Positions 63,035 to 64,000 of a DNA stretch of 64,000 nt are shown here, piece by piece; within the stretch, counting starts at the first letter, position 1; the number at the start of each line of letters is the position of its first letter. The stretch is from Nostoc sp. NMS2 (GTDB lineage: Bacteria; Cyanobacteriota; Cyanobacteriia; Cyanobacteriales; Nostocaceae). A program made the translations under genes and the position numbers. Below the pieces are notes generated by a model. It was not told the origin of the DNA and did no database searches. It worked only from the letters and a program-made list of their open reading frames with translations. The DNA lies in contig NZ_JABXKH010000173.1 in assembly GCF_017115105.1 (NCBI RefSeq), positions 1-64,000 of the forward strand, in the 5' to 3' direction.

Positions 63035-64000
63035 ATGAAACTCCTGCTGAAATCTGTCAGAATATTAATTTATAGCTTACTTATAGTTAGCACCTGTGCT
63101 ATTACAGTCTTCGCCCACGATCGCATTGACCACAGACAATACGAATATCATTGGAATTATAACTTTCCAGGACAATATCACCTAGCTGTAAGAAAGAATG
63201 TAACTGACCTGACACCATCAGAAAAAACAGCTTTTGTCAAGGCTATTAAAACCTTAAAAACTATAATTCCCGCAGGTAGCAAGCTTAGTATTTACGACCA
63301 ATTCGTTGCCATCCATCTAGGGGCAACACGCTTGATTCATAACCATAAAGGACATTCCGATGGTTCCGTCCAAGAACTTGCTCATGAAAATGCCGCATTT
63401 TTCCCTTGGCATCGAGAATATATCCGCAGATTTGAACAAGCTTTACAAGCAGTAGACCGAACTGTTACTCTGCCATATTGGGATTGGACAGACCCCAAAT
63501 CACTTGATGTAATTTTTAACGATGACTTTCTTGGTTCTAACGGCCAAGGAGTAACCATCAAAATTCCAAATCAGGGAAATTTTACAGGCGGGCCTGTACA
63601 AACTGGGGCTTTTGCTGCTGCAAATGGCTGGGTTATGAATCCAGCATTAAACGTTGACCTAGATACCGGAACATCATTAGGGACATCACTTGTACGCTTT
63701 CTAAAAGTACCTCCTGCCAGTGATTACCCAGTGCCCAAAAAAGATATTGAGCGTGCCCTGAGTCTTAATAACTATTCTCTATTTCGCCCTGCTTTGGAAG
63801 GATTTATCTCTGTAGATGAGAAGGGTAAAGTTACCCCTGGAGGATTCATCCACAATTACATTCATGGCTTAGTTGGTGGGGTACAGATAGACGCAAGTAC
63901 GACACCCATAACGTTTAAGGGTTTGGGGACTATGAGCAATATACCAAGTTCGCCTTATGACCCCGTGTTTTGGTTGCATCATGCCAACGTAGACCGCCTT
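63035..64000 (+). CDS. tyrP: Tyrosinase (partial, runs off window end)
   Basis: 322 residues are visible before the window ends, with no stop. Residues 1-27 form a signal peptide (VRILIYSLLIVSTCAITVFA). The copper A region includes His in FVAIHLGATRLIH and FFPWHREY (His126). The copper B region includes HNYIHG and the DPVFWLHHANVDRL segment at the cut. The type-3 copper pattern identifies a tyrosinase/polyphenol oxidase. It is the tyrosinase gene seen in the N. punctiforme scytonemin region, where it is thought to oxidise a tyrosine-derived moiety late in the pathway or in the periplasm. The missing C-terminus, perhaps 50-150 residues, cannot be judged. Confidence 0.9.
   Translation, partial: MKLLLKSVRILIYSLLIVSTCAITVFAHDRIDHRQYEYHWNYNFPGQYHLAVRKNVTDLTPSEKTAFVKAIKTLKTIIPAGSKLSIYDQFVAIHLGATRLIHNHKGHSDGSVQELAHENAAFFPWHREYIRRFEQALQAVDRTVTLPYWDWTDPKSLDVIFNDDFLGSNGQGVTIKIPNQGNFTGGPVQTGAFAAANGWVMNPALNVDLDTGTSLGTSLVRFLKVPPASDYPVPKKDIERALSLNNYSLFRPALEGFISVDEKGKVTPGGFIHNYIHGLVGGVQIDASTTPITFKGLGTMSNIPSSPYDPVFWLHHANVDRL

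Overview
The window is chromosomal DNA of a filamentous, Nostoc-like cyanobacterium. The HIP1 octamer GCGATCGC is frequent, many short dispersed repeats and small hairpins fill the gaps, DevBCA-type exporter genes are present, and the second half carries the scytonemin (UV sunscreen) locus in the gene order I recall from Nostoc punctiforme.

Layout. (1) 0-8 kb holds single genes: a RodZ-like HTH membrane protein, an SDR oxidoreductase divergent from an AraC regulator, a PadR regulator with two perfect palindromes in its promoter, a HAD phosphatase, NagB, and a potassium-channel-like protein with an NAD-binding domain on each side of its pore. (2) 8-14 kb holds a secreted Gly/Thr-repeat protein ending in a WGxxGxxG anchor, a tiny Cys-rich ORF and a devB-devC-devA exporter set, all on the minus strand. 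(3) 14-35 kb is the most unusual part, a polyunsaturated-fatty-acid/heterocyst-glycolipid-like synthase locus on the plus strand. It contains a 2376-aa KS-AT-ACP-ACP-KR-DH protein, a KS(chain-length-factor)-AT protein, a PfaD enoyl reductase, an AurF-type diiron oxygenase, a 2Fe-2S ferredoxin, a free ACP, a condensation-like acyltransferase and a protein of unknown function with an N-terminal TubC docking domain. I know no described pathway with this exact set and call it a candidate undescribed lipid or lipopeptide-like system. (4) 35-39 kb holds a decayed ORF, argJ and an AAA ATPase. (5) 39-64 kb is the scytonemin region: an AraC-type response regulator and a PAS histidine kinase (minus strand), a 2.3-kb gene-free region, scyABCDEF, a glycosyltransferase, and the dedicated tyrA, dsbA-like, aroB-like, trpEG, trpC and trpA copies, then a tyrosinase cut by the window end.

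How the genes fit together. In the scytonemin part, AroB/TyrA/TrpEG/TrpC/TrpA supply aromatic precursors. ScyB deaminates tryptophan, ScyA couples the product to a tyrosine-derived keto acid, and ScyC cyclises the adduct. ScyD/E/F, the DsbA-like protein and the tyrosinase look suited to late or periplasmic steps. ScyD, ScyE and ScyF all have signal peptides and PEP-CTERM tails. A 43-bp motif occurs three times upstream of scyA and once upstream of trpE, so it is a good candidate binding site for the adjacent two-component regulator.

The gaps hold several families of small non-autonomous mobile elements. The best supported has about 18-bp terminal inverted repeats beginning CAATAC and 10-bp target duplications, with five copies. 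Two of them lie inside gene sets (between the two large synthase genes and between trpE and trpC) and one lies between the kinase and regulator genes. No transposase gene was found.
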